Shown piece after piece: positions 32,462-41,952 of a stretch of DNA of 64,000 nt. The number at the start of each line of letters is the position of its first letter. Within the stretch, counting starts at the first letter, position 1. A model generated the notes under the pieces. It had not been told where the DNA came from, did not search any database, and saw nothing but the letters and a program-made list of their open reading frames with translations. Source of the stretch: Streptomyces sp. LUP47B (lineage in GTDB: Bacteria > Actinomycetota > Actinomycetes > Streptomycetales > Streptomycetaceae); NCBI RefSeq assembly GCF_001746295.1, contig NZ_MJAH01000012.1, forward strand, positions 98,219-162,218, in the 5' to 3' direction. Made by a program: the position numbers and the translations under genes.

Positions 32462-33811
32462 GTGCGCCCACATGCCGGTGCCGCGGTGAGCCGCCGCCGT
32501 TTTCTCTCCCTTTCCGCCGGCGGTGCCGTGACGGGGGCGGCAGCGCTGAGCGGCTGTGCGATGCGGGTGTCGAGCGCGGTCGGCGGCTCGGGGGAGACCG
32601 TCACGGTCATGGCCAAGGCCGACGACATCTCACCTGAGCTGATCAAGCAGGCCCAGAAGGACATCGGCGTCAAGATCAACACGGTGCTGTACAGCACCAG
32701 CAAGCTGATCGCGATGATGACCAACGGCAACCCGCCCGACCTGGTGCGCGGTGTCGGCGCGGTGGACGCCCCGTACTACGCGGCCCGGGGCGTGATGGAG
32801 GACCTGGACCCGTACTTCGCGAAGAGCACCGTCCTCAGACCGGCCGACCTGGACCCGGTCAACGACCTCTGGCGCTACGACGGCCGTACCCAGGGCAAGG
32901 GCCCGCGCTACGGCATGGCGAAGGACTTCTCCCAGGACTCGATGTTCTGGTACAACACCGCGCTGTTCGACCAGGCGGACGTCGACTACCCGCCCGAGCT
33001 GGACCCGGTCACGTACGAGGAGTGGCTGGACAAGGCGAAACGGCTCACCCGCCGCAAGAACGGCCAGACCACCGTGTTCGGCGGCAGCTACAACGGCGTG
33101 CTCACCCCCAGCCTGCTGGCGAGCCTCACCGTGTCCGCCGGTGGGAACCTCTTCACCGACGACTACTCCCGGGTCGACTTCACCACCCCCGAGGCCCGCA
33201 AGGCGCTCGGCTGGTACATCGACTACTGCCGCACGAAGGTCGGGCCCAGCATCATCCAGCCCGACCCCAACACCTGGGACGGGCCCACCTTCCAGGCGAA
33301 CCGGCTCGCCATGTCGAACTCGGGCTACTGGCTCGGCGGCCTGATCAACGCGGACAAGAAGCTCGCGCCGCTCTCCCGGCTCGCTCCCGCGCCGTACTTC
33401 GAGGGCGGCCGACGGATCAGTCCCTGCCAGGCCGGCACCGGCTTCTGGATCCCGAGCACGTCGCACCACAAGGACGCCGCCTGGCGCGTCTTCGAGTGGT
33501 TCTTCGGCGAGGCACCGGCCAAGGCGCGCGCCTCCGGCGGCTGGGGCATCCCGACCCTGAAGTCGCTGCGTCCGCTGATGCCCGCTCAGGAGAACTACCA
33601 GAAACGGGTTTTGGCGGTGCAGGAGGCCGAGCTGCGGCACTACTCGGTGATCGCCTTCACGCCGTACGCCACCGCGGACTCGCTCCTCGCCCTCTTCAAC
33701 CAGATCGCCCCGGCCGCCATGAACGGCGGCATGTCCGTCGACACCCTCGCGGCCCGCCTGAACTCGGCCATGAACGATCAGCTCAAGCGCGGCAAGGAGC
33801 AAGTGGGATGA
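32462..33811 (+). CDS. Sugar-binding lipoprotein of the pectin-region ABC importer
   Basis: A 449-residue solute-binding protein. It has a twin-arginine motif SRRRFLSLSAGG and a lipobox ending SGCA, so it is a Tat-exported lipoprotein. The body has the family 1 fold pattern (PPDLVRGVGAVDAPYYAARGVMEDLDPYF; QDSMFWYNTALF). It starts with GTG behind AGGAGG and heads the operon binding protein, two permeases, GH28, two lyase-fold proteins, esterase. The genes behind it suggest uronic-acid-containing oligosaccharides as ligand. Confidence 0.9.
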   Translation: MRPHAGAAVSRRRFLSLSAGGAVTGAAALSGCAMRVSSAVGGSGETVTVMAKADDISPELIKQAQKDIGVKINTVLYSTSKLIAMMTNGNPPDLVRGVGAVDAPYYAARGVMEDLDPYFAKSTVLRPADLDPVNDLWRYDGRTQGKGPRYGMAKDFSQDSMFWYNTALFDQADVDYPPELDPVTYEEWLDKAKRLTRRKNGQTTVFGGSYNGVLTPSLLASLTVSAGGNLFTDDYSRVDFTTPEARKALGWYIDYCRTKVGPSIIQPDPNTWDGPTFQANRLAMSNSGYWLGGLINADKKLAPLSRLAPAPYFEGGRRISPCQAGTGFWIPSTSHHKDAAWRVFEWFFGEAPAKARASGGWGIPTLKSLRPLMPAQENYQKRVLAVQEAELRHYSVIAFTPYATADSLLALFNQIAPAAMNGGMSVDTLAARLNSAMNDQLKRGKEQVG

Positions 33812-34800
33812 CGGTCGATCAGATTGCGTCGGTCACGGACCGGCGCCGTTCCGCCCCGGCGGCGGGGCCGGCCGCCTCCCGGCCGCGCACCTCCATCGCC
33901 ACCCGCAGGCACCGGGCGTTCTACATGTTCGCCTCGCCCTGGATCATCGGCTTCGCGCTGCTGACCATCGCGCCGATGGCGTACGCGCTGTGGCTGAGCT
34001 TCACCACCTTCGACGGCATCTCACCCAACTGGCACTACGTCGGATTCGGCAACTACCGCGAACTGTTCTCCGACGCGCAGACCTGGCAGTCGCTGGGCCG
34101 CACGGGCCTGTTCGCGATCACCTCGGTGCCCCTGTCGATCATCGCCGGACTCGGGCTCGCCGTACTGGTGAACCGGCCGCTCAAGGGGCGCGGGTTGTTC
34201 CGCACCCTGCTCTATCTGCCGGCAGTGGTGCCTCCGGTGGGCGCGGGCATCGCGTTCAAGCAGCTCTTCGACCAGAACTCCGGTGCGGCCAACGGGGTGT
34301 TGAACCTCTTCGGCATCGACGCCCTCGGCTGGCTCGCCGACCCCTACGCCCGCTACGTACTGATCATGACGGTGCTCTGGACCGCCGGAAACATCATGAT
34401 CATCTCGCTGGCCGGGCTCCAGGACATCCCCCGCGAGCTCCTGGAAGCGGCCCGTATCGACGGCGCGAGCGCCTGGCGCAGCTTCCGCAGCATCACGGTG
34501 CCGCTGCTGTCGCCGGTGCTGCTCTTCCAGACCGTGACCGGGGTCATCGCCTCGGTGCAGACCATCATGCCGCTGCTGCTGGCCCCCGACCCGACCCCGG
34601 CCGGCATCACCGCGCTCCCGCAGTCCAACTACCTCTACATGATGCACGTGTTCGCGGAGTACTTCGCGTTCGGCCGCTACGGCTACGCCTCCGCGCTGCT
34701 GTGGGTGCTCTTCGTCCTGATCCTCGTCGCGACCGGACTGATCTTCAAGGCCACGTCCGGCGTGGTGTTCTACAACGTCGACCCGGAGGCGAAGAAGTGA
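33808..34800 (+). CDS. Sugar ABC transporter permease (MalF type)
   Basis: A 330-residue permease with six helices and the EAA loop ELLEAARIDGASAWRSFRSITVPLL. It starts with ATG inside the stop of the binding-protein gene (ATGA). Its hydrophilic N-terminal 35 residues are Pro/Ala/Arg-rich. It should form the channel with the next gene; the ATPase must be encoded elsewhere. Confidence 0.92.
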   Translation: MTVDQIASVTDRRRSAPAAGPAASRPRTSIATRRHRAFYMFASPWIIGFALLTIAPMAYALWLSFTTFDGISPNWHYVGFGNYRELFSDAQTWQSLGRTGLFAITSVPLSIIAGLGLAVLVNRPLKGRGLFRTLLYLPAVVPPVGAGIAFKQLFDQNSGAANGVLNLFGIDALGWLADPYARYVLIMTVLWTAGNIMIISLAGLQDIPRELLEAARIDGASAWRSFRSITVPLLSPVLLFQTVTGVIASVQTIMPLLLAPDPTPAGITALPQSNYLYMMHVFAEYFAFGRYGYASALLWVLFVLILVATGLIFKATSGVVFYNVDPEAKK

Positions 34801-35654
34801 CCGCCACCAGCCTCATCCCGAAGCGCGCCCCGCGTCTGCGCGTCAACCGCCTCGTCCTCTACACCGTCCTCGTCGCGATCACCGGCCTGTTCCTGGGCCC
34901 CTTCGGCTGGCTGGTCGTCTCCGGCCTCAAGACCCCGGCCGAACTGGCGGCCTCACCGGTGCACTGGCTGCCCGACCAGGTGCAGTGGCACAACATCGCC
35001 GACGCCTTCAACCTCATCGACTTCCTCGGCTACGCCCGCAACTCCCTGATCATCGCGCTGATCTACGCCACCCTCGTGACGCTCAGCTCCGCCTGGGTCG
35101 GCTTCGGGTTCGCCCGCCTCGAAGCCCCCGGCAGGAAGACCCTGTTCGGCATCCTGCTCGGCTCGATGATGCTGCCGCAGATGATCACCCTGCTGCCGAC
35201 CTACCTGATCTTCGCCAAGCTCGGCATGGTCGACACGTACTGGCCGTGGGTGCTGTGGGGCCTGTCCTCCGCCCCCTATCTGGTCTTCCTCTTCCGGCAG
35301 TTCTTCGCGGGGCTGCCCCGGGAACTGGAGGAGGCCGCGATCGTCGACGGCTGCGGCTACTCGGCCATCTTCTGGCGGATCTTCCTCCCGCAGTCCTGGC
35401 CGGTCCTCTCCGCGAGCTTCGTGATCGCCTTCACCTGGACCTGGGGCGACTACATCGCCCCCCAGCTCCTGCTGTCCACGGACCGCACCACCCTCGCGGT
35501 CGCCGTCATGTCCACCTACGTGACCTCGGCCGGCACCCCCGTCACCAACCTCCAGGCCGCGGCCTCGGTGATGTACGTCGTGCCGATCCTGCTGATCTTC
35601 CTCGTCGCCCAGCGCGGTTTCGTCGCCGGCATGTCGACGACCGGCCTCAAGTAG
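34797..35654 (+). CDS. Sugar ABC transporter permease (MalG type)
   Basis: A 285-residue permease starting with a GTG that overlaps the previous stop (GTGA). Six hydrophobic segments and the EAA loop ELEEAAIVDGCGYSAIFWRIFLPQ are visible. It completes the membrane part of the importer and is followed 34 bp later by the exported GH28-like enzyme. Confidence 0.92.
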   Translation: MTATSLIPKRAPRLRVNRLVLYTVLVAITGLFLGPFGWLVVSGLKTPAELAASPVHWLPDQVQWHNIADAFNLIDFLGYARNSLIIALIYATLVTLSSAWVGFGFARLEAPGRKTLFGILLGSMMLPQMITLLPTYLIFAKLGMVDTYWPWVLWGLSSAPYLVFLFRQFFAGLPRELEEAAIVDGCGYSAIFWRIFLPQSWPVLSASFVIAFTWTWGDYIAPQLLLSTDRTTLAVAVMSTYVTSAGTPVTNLQAAASVMYVVPILLIFLVAQRGFVAGMSTTGLK

Positions 35655-35688
35655 CCGTCTCCGTAACCCTGTTCGCAAGGAGTTCCGA

Positions 35689-37218
35689 ATGAACACGCCG
35701 TTGTCACGCCGTACGGCTCTCCAGGCGGCCGGCGCCACCGTGCTCGCCGCCGGCCTCACCCACCTGACGGCCACGGCGGCCCGGGCCGACGACACCGCCG
35801 CCGTCACGCCGGAGCTGGTCACCTACCCCCGTCCGAGCGCCATGCCGACCAACACCAGTTTCAGGGTGCGGGTGCGTACCGCCCCCGGCGGCGAGTGGCA
35901 GACCCTCGACATCTGGCGGCCCCAGCTGGGCGAGATCAACCCCACCACCGGGTCCAGCAAGACCTACAACTCCTCGCTGGCGTACTTCGACTTCCAGGGC
36001 TCCGTCGAGGTCGAGGTCACCTACCTCAAGGGCGGCACCACCAAGGTCCGGGTGCGTCCGGACTCGTACGGCATCACGCCTGAAGTCGGCGGCGACACCG
36101 TGGTGTTCACGCTCGACCAGCCGCGCAACCTCGTCGTCCAGGTCAACGACGACATCTTCGACTGTCTCCACCTGTTCGCCCGCGCGATCGAGAAGAAGAG
36201 GCCCGCGCAGGACGACCCGGACGTCCTCTACTACGGCCCCGGCGTCCACACCACCGCCGACGGCACCCTGCTCGTCCCCTCCGGCAAGACCGTGTACCTC
36301 GACGGCGGCGCCGTCCTCAAGGCCACCGTGATCTTCCGGAACGTGGAGCACGCCGGGATCGCCGGCCGGGGCGTGCTCGCGGGGACCGCGGGCGGCGGCG
36401 TCCTGGTGGAGAGTTCGCGCAACATCTCCATCGGCGCCGTCACCACGCTCAACCCCAACGGCTACGCCGTCCAGCTGGGCGAGGCCACCGGCGTCACCAT
36501 CAAGGGTCTCGGCTCCTTCAGCTCCAAGGGCTGGGGCGACGGCATCGACGTCTTCTGCTCCAACAACGTCGTCATCGACGGAGTCTTCATGCGCAACTCC
36601 GACGACTGCATCGCCATCTACACCCACCGCTGGGACTACTACGGCGACACCACCGACGTCACCGTCCGCAACTCCACGCTCTGGGCGGACGTCGCCCACC
36701 CCGTCAACGTCGGCACGCACGGCAACACCGACAACCCCGAGGTACTGAAGAACCTGCGCTTCAAGAACCTCGACATCCTCGACCACCGCGAACCGCAGAT
36801 GAACTACCAGGGCTGCATCGCCCTCAACCCCGGCGACTCCAACCTGATCAAGAACGTGCGTATCGAGGACGTGCGGATCGAGGACTTCCGCTGGGGCCAG
36901 GTCATCTACATGAAGGTCATGTACAACACGAAGTACAACACCTCGGTCGGCCGCGGCATCGAGAACGTCTACGTCAAGAACCTCAGCTACACGGGCACGA
37001 ACGCCAAGCCGTCGCTCTTCCTCGGCTATGACGCCCACCACGCCATCAAGGACGTCACCTTCGAGAACCTGGTGATCAACGGCCTCGTCGTCGCCGACTC
37101 GATGAAGAAGCCGAGCTGGTACTACACCACGGACACCATCCAGTGGTTTTCCAACGAGCACGTGACGAACCTCAAGTTCCTCACCACCGCCGAGGCCGAG
37201 GCGGCCGCCGCCTCATGA
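35689..37218 (+). CDS. Exported right-handed beta-helix hydrolase, GH28-like
   Basis: This 509-residue protein has a Tat signal (SRRTALQAAGATVLAAG). After an N-terminal beta domain (about 40-160) comes a parallel beta-helix with GWGDGIDVFCSNN (D284, D287), MRNSDDCIAIYT (D305, D306) and GTHGN, matching the spaced Asp and His signatures of GH28 polygalacturonases, though the match is not exact. It would cut homogalacturonan, rhamnogalacturonan or xylogalacturonan outside the cell. AGGAG-like sequence precedes the ATG. Another beta-helix family, such as GH49, is possible. Confidence 0.75.
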   Translation: MNTPLSRRTALQAAGATVLAAGLTHLTATAARADDTAAVTPELVTYPRPSAMPTNTSFRVRVRTAPGGEWQTLDIWRPQLGEINPTTGSSKTYNSSLAYFDFQGSVEVEVTYLKGGTTKVRVRPDSYGITPEVGGDTVVFTLDQPRNLVVQVNDDIFDCLHLFARAIEKKRPAQDDPDVLYYGPGVHTTADGTLLVPSGKTVYLDGGAVLKATVIFRNVEHAGIAGRGVLAGTAGGGVLVESSRNISIGAVTTLNPNGYAVQLGEATGVTIKGLGSFSSKGWGDGIDVFCSNNVVIDGVFMRNSDDCIAIYTHRWDYYGDTTDVTVRNSTLWADVAHPVNVGTHGNTDNPEVLKNLRFKNLDILDHREPQMNYQGCIALNPGDSNLIKNVRIEDVRIEDFRWGQVIYMKVMYNTKYNTSVGRGIENVYVKNLSYTGTNAKPSLFLGYDAHHAIKDVTFENLVINGLVVADSMKKPSWYYTTDTIQWFSNEHVTNLKFLTTAEAEAAAAS

Positions 37219-40200
37219 GCACCGGCCCCCAGAGAACCGACCTCGCTCCGAGCCGCCGGGGCTTCCTCGGCGGCACGGCCGCCCTGCTGCTGGTGGCGGG
37301 CGCGGGCGGACTGCTCACTCCCGGCACCGCCCTGGCCGCCACGCGCACCACCGGCTCCCGCGCCTTCACGCACCCCGGCCTCCTGCACACCGCCGACGAC
37401 CTCGCCCGTATGAAGGCCGCGGTCGCCGCCAGGCAGTCCCCGGTCCACGACGGCTACCTGGCGTTCGCCGCCCACGCGCGCTCCCAGTCGACGTATCCGA
37501 TCCAGAACACCGGACAGATCACCTCCTGGGGCCGCGGCCCCACCAATTTCCAGAACCAGGCCGTCGCCGACTCGGCCGCCGCCTACCAGAACGCCCTCAT
37601 GTGGGCGGTCACCGGCAACCGCGCCAACGCCGACAAGGCCCGCGACCTCCTCAACGCCTGGTCGGCCTCCCTCACGACGATCACGGGCGCCGACGGCCCG
37701 CTCGGTGCCGGGCTCCAGGCCTTCAAGTTCGTCAACGCGGCCGAACTGCTCCGCCACACCGGCTACGACGGCTGGGCGGAGAAGGACATCGCCCGCTGTG
37801 AGCGGTCCTTCCTGGACGTCTGGTATCCGGCCGTGTCCGGCTACATGCTCTACGCCAACGGCAACTGGGACCTGACGGCCCTTCAGACCATCCTGGCCAT
37901 CGGCGTGTTCTGCGAGGAGCCCACGCTCTTCGAGGACGCCCTGCGCTTCGCCGCGGCCGGCGCCGGCAACGGCTCCGTCGGCCACCGCATCGTCACCGAC
38001 GCGGGCCAGGGCCAGGAGGCCGGCCGCGACCAGGGCCACGAACAGCTCGCGGTCGGCCTGACCGGCGACATCGCCCAGGTCGCCTGGAACCAGGGCATCG
38101 ACCTGTGGGGCTACGACGACCACCGGATCCTCGCCAACTTCGAGTACGCGGCCCGGTACAACCTCGGCGGCGACGTCCCCTTCACCCCCGACCTCGACCG
38201 CACCGGCAAGTACATCAAGACGACCGTCTCCGCGATCGGCCGCGGCACCCTGCCGCCGGTCTATGAGATGGCCTACGCCCACTACGCCGGTGTCCGCGGC
38301 CTCGACACCCCGTACACCGAGGCGGCCGTCTTCCGCGGCACCGGGGGCGCCCGGGTCATCGAGGGCAGCAACGACGACCTGCCGAGCTGGGGGACCTTCG
38401 CCTACGCGGGAGCCACGGCACCCTCGCAGACCGTGCCGGCCGCACCCGCGGGTGTCACGGCGGCGGGCGACCGCACCCACGTCACCGTGAACTGGCTGCC
38501 GTCCACCTGGGCGACCGGTTACACCGTCCTTCGCGCCACTCGCCCCGAAGGGCCGTACGAGAAGCTCGCCACCGGCATCGACAAGCCGACGTACACCGAC
38601 GACCGGGTGCGCGCGGGACAGACGTACCACTACACCGTCAGCGCCACCAACTCCCTCGGGCGCAGCGGTGATTCGGCCCCCGCCTCCGCCACCGCCGGTC
38701 TCCCCGAGCCCTGGTCGACCCAGGACGTCGGGGACGTCAGGATCCCCGGTTCGGCCGTCTTCGACGGTGAGCGGTTCGTGCTCGAGGCGAGCGGCACCGC
38801 CGACACCCACCGGCTCGTCCATCTGCCGCTGCGCGGCGACGGCTCGGTCACCGCGCGGATCGTGTGGCCGCTGAGCTCGCAGTACTCCAAGATCGGCGTC
38901 AGCCTCCGGGACTCCCTCGACGCGGACGCGGCCCACGCGGCCATGGTGATCCAGGGGCTGCCGCTGCACACCTGGAGCGGGGTGTGGACCGTACGGCCCT
39001 CCCACGGGGCGGATGTCTCCGCGACCGGCAGCACACCGGTCCCGCCCTCGCAGCAGACGGCGATCACCACGAGCGCCTCCTTCCCGATCTCGAGCCTCGG
39101 TGCCCTGCCCGAGTCTGCGACCCCGCTGGAGGCCCCGTACGTCGAGGGCGCGGGCGACGGTTACCGGCTGCGCATGCCCTACTGGGTGCGGGTGACCCGC
39201 AAGGGCCGCCGCTGCACCGGGGCGATCTCCCCGGACGGCATCCGTTGGACCGAAGTCGGCTCCACCGAGGTTGCGTTGGGCCGCACCGCGTACGCGGGCC
39301 TGCTCCTCACCTCCTGCCTCGGAGTCGACGCGGACTACGCCGAGACCGGCACCGGCGCCTTCGACAACGTCTCCGTGGTCTCCGCCTCGGCCGGCGAGGT
39401 CTGGTCCGTTCCCGAGCCCGCCCGCACGGCAGGGGACCTGAGGGCGACGACCGGCGCCGACGCCGTCGAACTGGCCTGGACCGACCCGGACCTCTCCGCC
39501 CGCTACAAGGTCCTGCGCGCCACGGACTCCGACGGCCCGTACGCCACCCTCGCGACCGGCATCGGCCCGGTCGGGTCCGGCACCCGCATCCGGTACGCGG
39601 ACGCCACCGGTACGCCGGGGACGGCGTACCACTACGCCGTCGCGAAGACGAACACGGCCGGGCGCGGACCGCTCTCGGAACCCTCCTCCGCGGTGATGCC
39701 GACCCCCTCCCTCCCCGAACTCATTTCCGCGAGCACGGCGTTCACGAACAAGGGAGTCCCCTTCCTGCATGTTCTGCGGGCCTCCCACGAGCCCGTACGG
39801 TTCACCGCGACCGGTCTTCCCGACGGCCTCCGCGTCGACAGACGCACCGGCCTGATCCACGGAACCCCGCGTGAGACCGGCGAGTTCACCGTCACCACCA
39901 GCGCCGGGAACGCGGCGGGCGACGGCACCGCGACCCTCACCCTCACCGTCGGCACACCCCCGCCTGCCCCCTGGACGTACGGCGACCTCGGCGACGTGGT
40001 CCTGGACGACCGCGACTTCGGGACGCTGGGCGTGGCCGCGATCCTCACCCCCGGCAGCACCGCCCACGAGGACGGGACCTTCGTGGTGCGGGGCGCGGGT
40101 GTGGATCTGACCGTCAACAACCAGGGGATGACAGGGCAGTTCGTACGGCGGCCCGTCACCGGTGACTGCCTGGTCACCGCCCGGCTGGTCTCCCGCACCG

Positions 40201-40568
40201 GAGTCACCGCCGACCGCGTCGGGCTGCTGATGGCGAAGTCGCTGTCACCGTTCGACCAGGCGGCCGGAGTGATCGTCACCGGCGGCACCACCGCTCAGCT
40301 GATGCTGCGCAAGACCGTCGCCGGCGCCTCCGCCTTCTCCGGCAGCGGAGCCGTCCGACTCCCCGCACTGCTGCGGCTGAAGCGCACCGGGACCGTCTTC
40401 ACCGCATCCGTCTCCGGCGACGACGGCGCCACTTGGACCGACCTCGCCGTCGGCGAGATCCCCGGCTTCGGCGACGCCCCCTTCCACGTCGGCCTGGTGG
40501 CCTGCTCCCGCAGTCCGCTGGCCCTCGTCACCTCCGAGTTCGACGAGGTGAGCATCATCCCCATCTGA
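37215..40568 (+). CDS. Exported multidomain alginate-lyase-fold protein
   Basis: A 1117-residue Tat substrate (SRRGFLGGTAALLL). Residues about 50-390 form an alpha/alpha-toroid of the alginate_lyase family, with NGNWDLTALQ and EAGRDQGHEQ, the conserved Asn/His/Arg region. Then come a fibronectin type III domain (about 405-490), a laminin-G/DUF1349-like domain (495-690), a second FnIII (695-785), an Ig-like domain (795-875) and a second DUF1349-like domain (880-1117). The accessory domains probably bind sugar or the wall. The polymer cleaved is a uronate-containing one, not necessarily alginate. The ATG overlaps the GH28 stop as ATGA. Confidence 0.82.
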   Translation: MSTGPQRTDLAPSRRGFLGGTAALLLVAGAGGLLTPGTALAATRTTGSRAFTHPGLLHTADDLARMKAAVAARQSPVHDGYLAFAAHARSQSTYPIQNTGQITSWGRGPTNFQNQAVADSAAAYQNALMWAVTGNRANADKARDLLNAWSASLTTITGADGPLGAGLQAFKFVNAAELLRHTGYDGWAEKDIARCERSFLDVWYPAVSGYMLYANGNWDLTALQTILAIGVFCEEPTLFEDALRFAAAGAGNGSVGHRIVTDAGQGQEAGRDQGHEQLAVGLTGDIAQVAWNQGIDLWGYDDHRILANFEYAARYNLGGDVPFTPDLDRTGKYIKTTVSAIGRGTLPPVYEMAYAHYAGVRGLDTPYTEAAVFRGTGGARVIEGSNDDLPSWGTFAYAGATAPSQTVPAAPAGVTAAGDRTHVTVNWLPSTWATGYTVLRATRPEGPYEKLATGIDKPTYTDDRVRAGQTYHYTVSATNSLGRSGDSAPASATAGLPEPWSTQDVGDVRIPGSAVFDGERFVLEASGTADTHRLVHLPLRGDGSVTARIVWPLSSQYSKIGVSLRDSLDADAAHAAMVIQGLPLHTWSGVWTVRPSHGADVSATGSTPVPPSQQTAITTSASFPISSLGALPESATPLEAPYVEGAGDGYRLRMPYWVRVTRKGRRCTGAISPDGIRWTEVGSTEVALGRTAYAGLLLTSCLGVDADYAETGTGAFDNVSVVSASAGEVWSVPEPARTAGDLRATTGADAVELAWTDPDLSARYKVLRATDSDGPYATLATGIGPVGSGTRIRYADATGTPGTAYHYAVAKTNTAGRGPLSEPSSAVMPTPSLPELISASTAFTNKGVPFLHVLRASHEPVRFTATGLPDGLRVDRRTGLIHGTPRETGEFTVTTSAGNAAGDGTATLTLTVGTPPPAPWTYGDLGDVVLDDRDFGTLGVAAILTPGSTAHEDGTFVVRGAGVDLTVNNQGMTGQFVRRPVTGDCLVTARLVSRTGVTADRVGLLMAKSLSPFDQAAGVIVTGGTTAQLMLRKTVAGASAFSGSGAVRLPALLRLKRTGTVFTASVSGDDGATWTDLAVGEIPGFGDAPFHVGLVACSRSPLALVTSEFDEVSIIPI

Positions 40569-40596
40569 TTCCCCCCACGGAACGGAGATGCACAGA

Positions 40597-41859
40597 ATGA
40601 GCCGCACTTCCCCCCACCAGCACCTCCCGCACACCGAGTTGAGCCGCCGCGGTCTGCTGAGGACCGCGGGCGGTCTCGGCGCCGCCCTCGCCCTGGGCGG
40701 CGGCGCCCTCGCCACGAGCATGGCCACCACGGCCGACGCGGCACCCTCGACCTGGACCCACCCCGGCATGCTGCACAACGCCGGCGACATCAACCGGGCC
40801 AAGGTCAGGGTCGCCGCGGGCACCGACCCCTGGCTCTCCGGCTGGAACAAGCTGGTCGCCAACTCCCACTCCCAGTCCACCTGGACCAACCGGGCCACGG
40901 CTACCGTCATCCGCGGAGGCACCGGCGAGAACTACTCCCTGCTCTTCAACGACATCGCGGCCGCCTACCAGAACGCGCTGCGCTGGCAGGTCGGAGGCAC
41001 CGAGGCCAACGCCGTCTGCGCAGCGAACATCCTCAACGCCTGGTCGAGGACGCTCACTTCGGTCACCGGCAACGCGGACCGGTTCCTCGCGGCCGGCATC
41101 TACGGCTGGCAGTTCGCCAACGCCTGCGAACTCATGCGCGGCTACAGCGGCTTCGACCTCGCCGCCGCCCAGGACATGCTCGCCAAGGTCTTCTACCCGC
41201 TCAACAACAGCTTCCTGACCAACCACAACGACGCCTGCATCACCAACTACTGGGCCAACTGGGACCTGTGCAACATGGCCTCCGTCCTGGCCATCGGCAT
41301 CCTCAACGAGGACAGCGCCAAGTACGACCAGGCGGTCACCTACTTCAAGTCAGGCGCCGGCAACGGCTCGATCGCCCACGCCGTCCCGTACCTGTACACC
41401 GACTCCGCCGGCTACGCGCTGGGCCAGTGGCAGGAGTCCGGCCGCGACCAGGGCCACACCGTCATGGGCATGGGCCAGATGGGCGCCATCTGCGAGATGG
41501 CCTGGAACCAGGGCGACGACCTCTACTCGTACGACAGCCGCCGCTTCATGAAGGCAGCCCAGTACGTCGCGAAGTACAACCTCGGCCAGGACGTCCCCTT
41601 CACCACCTACAACTGGGGCACAGGACAGAACTGCGCCGCCTCGTCCCAGACCGTGGTCTCCTCCGCCTCCCGGGGCCAGATCCGCCCGGTCTGGGCCCAG
41701 CTCCACTTTCACTACAACCGGCGCCTGGGCCTCGACGACAAGTACATCTCGCAGATGTACTACGACCTCGTCGCCCCCGAGGGCGGAGGCGGTGACTACG
41801 GCACCACCAGCGGCGGCTTCGACCAGCTGGGCTTCGGCACCCTGATGTACGCCAAGTAG
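40597..41859 (+). CDS. Exported alginate-lyase-fold protein, single domain
   Basis: A 420-residue Tat substrate (SRRGLLRTAGG) and paralogue of the lyase domain of the preceding gene: both share the NxNWDL region, SGAGNGSIAH, ESGRDQGH, MAWNQGDDLYSYD and YNLGQDVPFT. It lacks the accessory domains. The ATG at 40597 is taken because GGAG lies 9 bases before it; an in-frame ATG 9 bases earlier sits on the ribosome site itself. It likely acts on the same uronate polymer or on shorter products. Confidence 0.85.
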   Translation: MSRTSPHQHLPHTELSRRGLLRTAGGLGAALALGGGALATSMATTADAAPSTWTHPGMLHNAGDINRAKVRVAAGTDPWLSGWNKLVANSHSQSTWTNRATATVIRGGTGENYSLLFNDIAAAYQNALRWQVGGTEANAVCAANILNAWSRTLTSVTGNADRFLAAGIYGWQFANACELMRGYSGFDLAAAQDMLAKVFYPLNNSFLTNHNDACITNYWANWDLCNMASVLAIGILNEDSAKYDQAVTYFKSGAGNGSIAHAVPYLYTDSAGYALGQWQESGRDQGHTVMGMGQMGAICEMAWNQGDDLYSYDSRRFMKAAQYVAKYNLGQDVPFTTYNWGTGQNCAASSQTVVSSASRGQIRPVWAQLHFHYNRRLGLDDKYISQMYYDLVAPEGGGGDYGTTSGGFDQLGFGTLMYAK

Positions 41860-41952
41860 CGGCCGAACCGCGCTCTGCACCGGAATACCGAGCCGAAATG
41901 TGGTGCTCTGTTGTTCACGGTGCAGTAGCGCGGTGAGGAGGCTGGTGGACAT

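Noticed and set aside
37122..40067. Long open frame on the minus strand opposite the multidomain lyase gene
   Set aside because: The plus-strand gene has a Tat signal and recognisable domains. The antisense product is Gly/Arg/Val low-complexity sequence.
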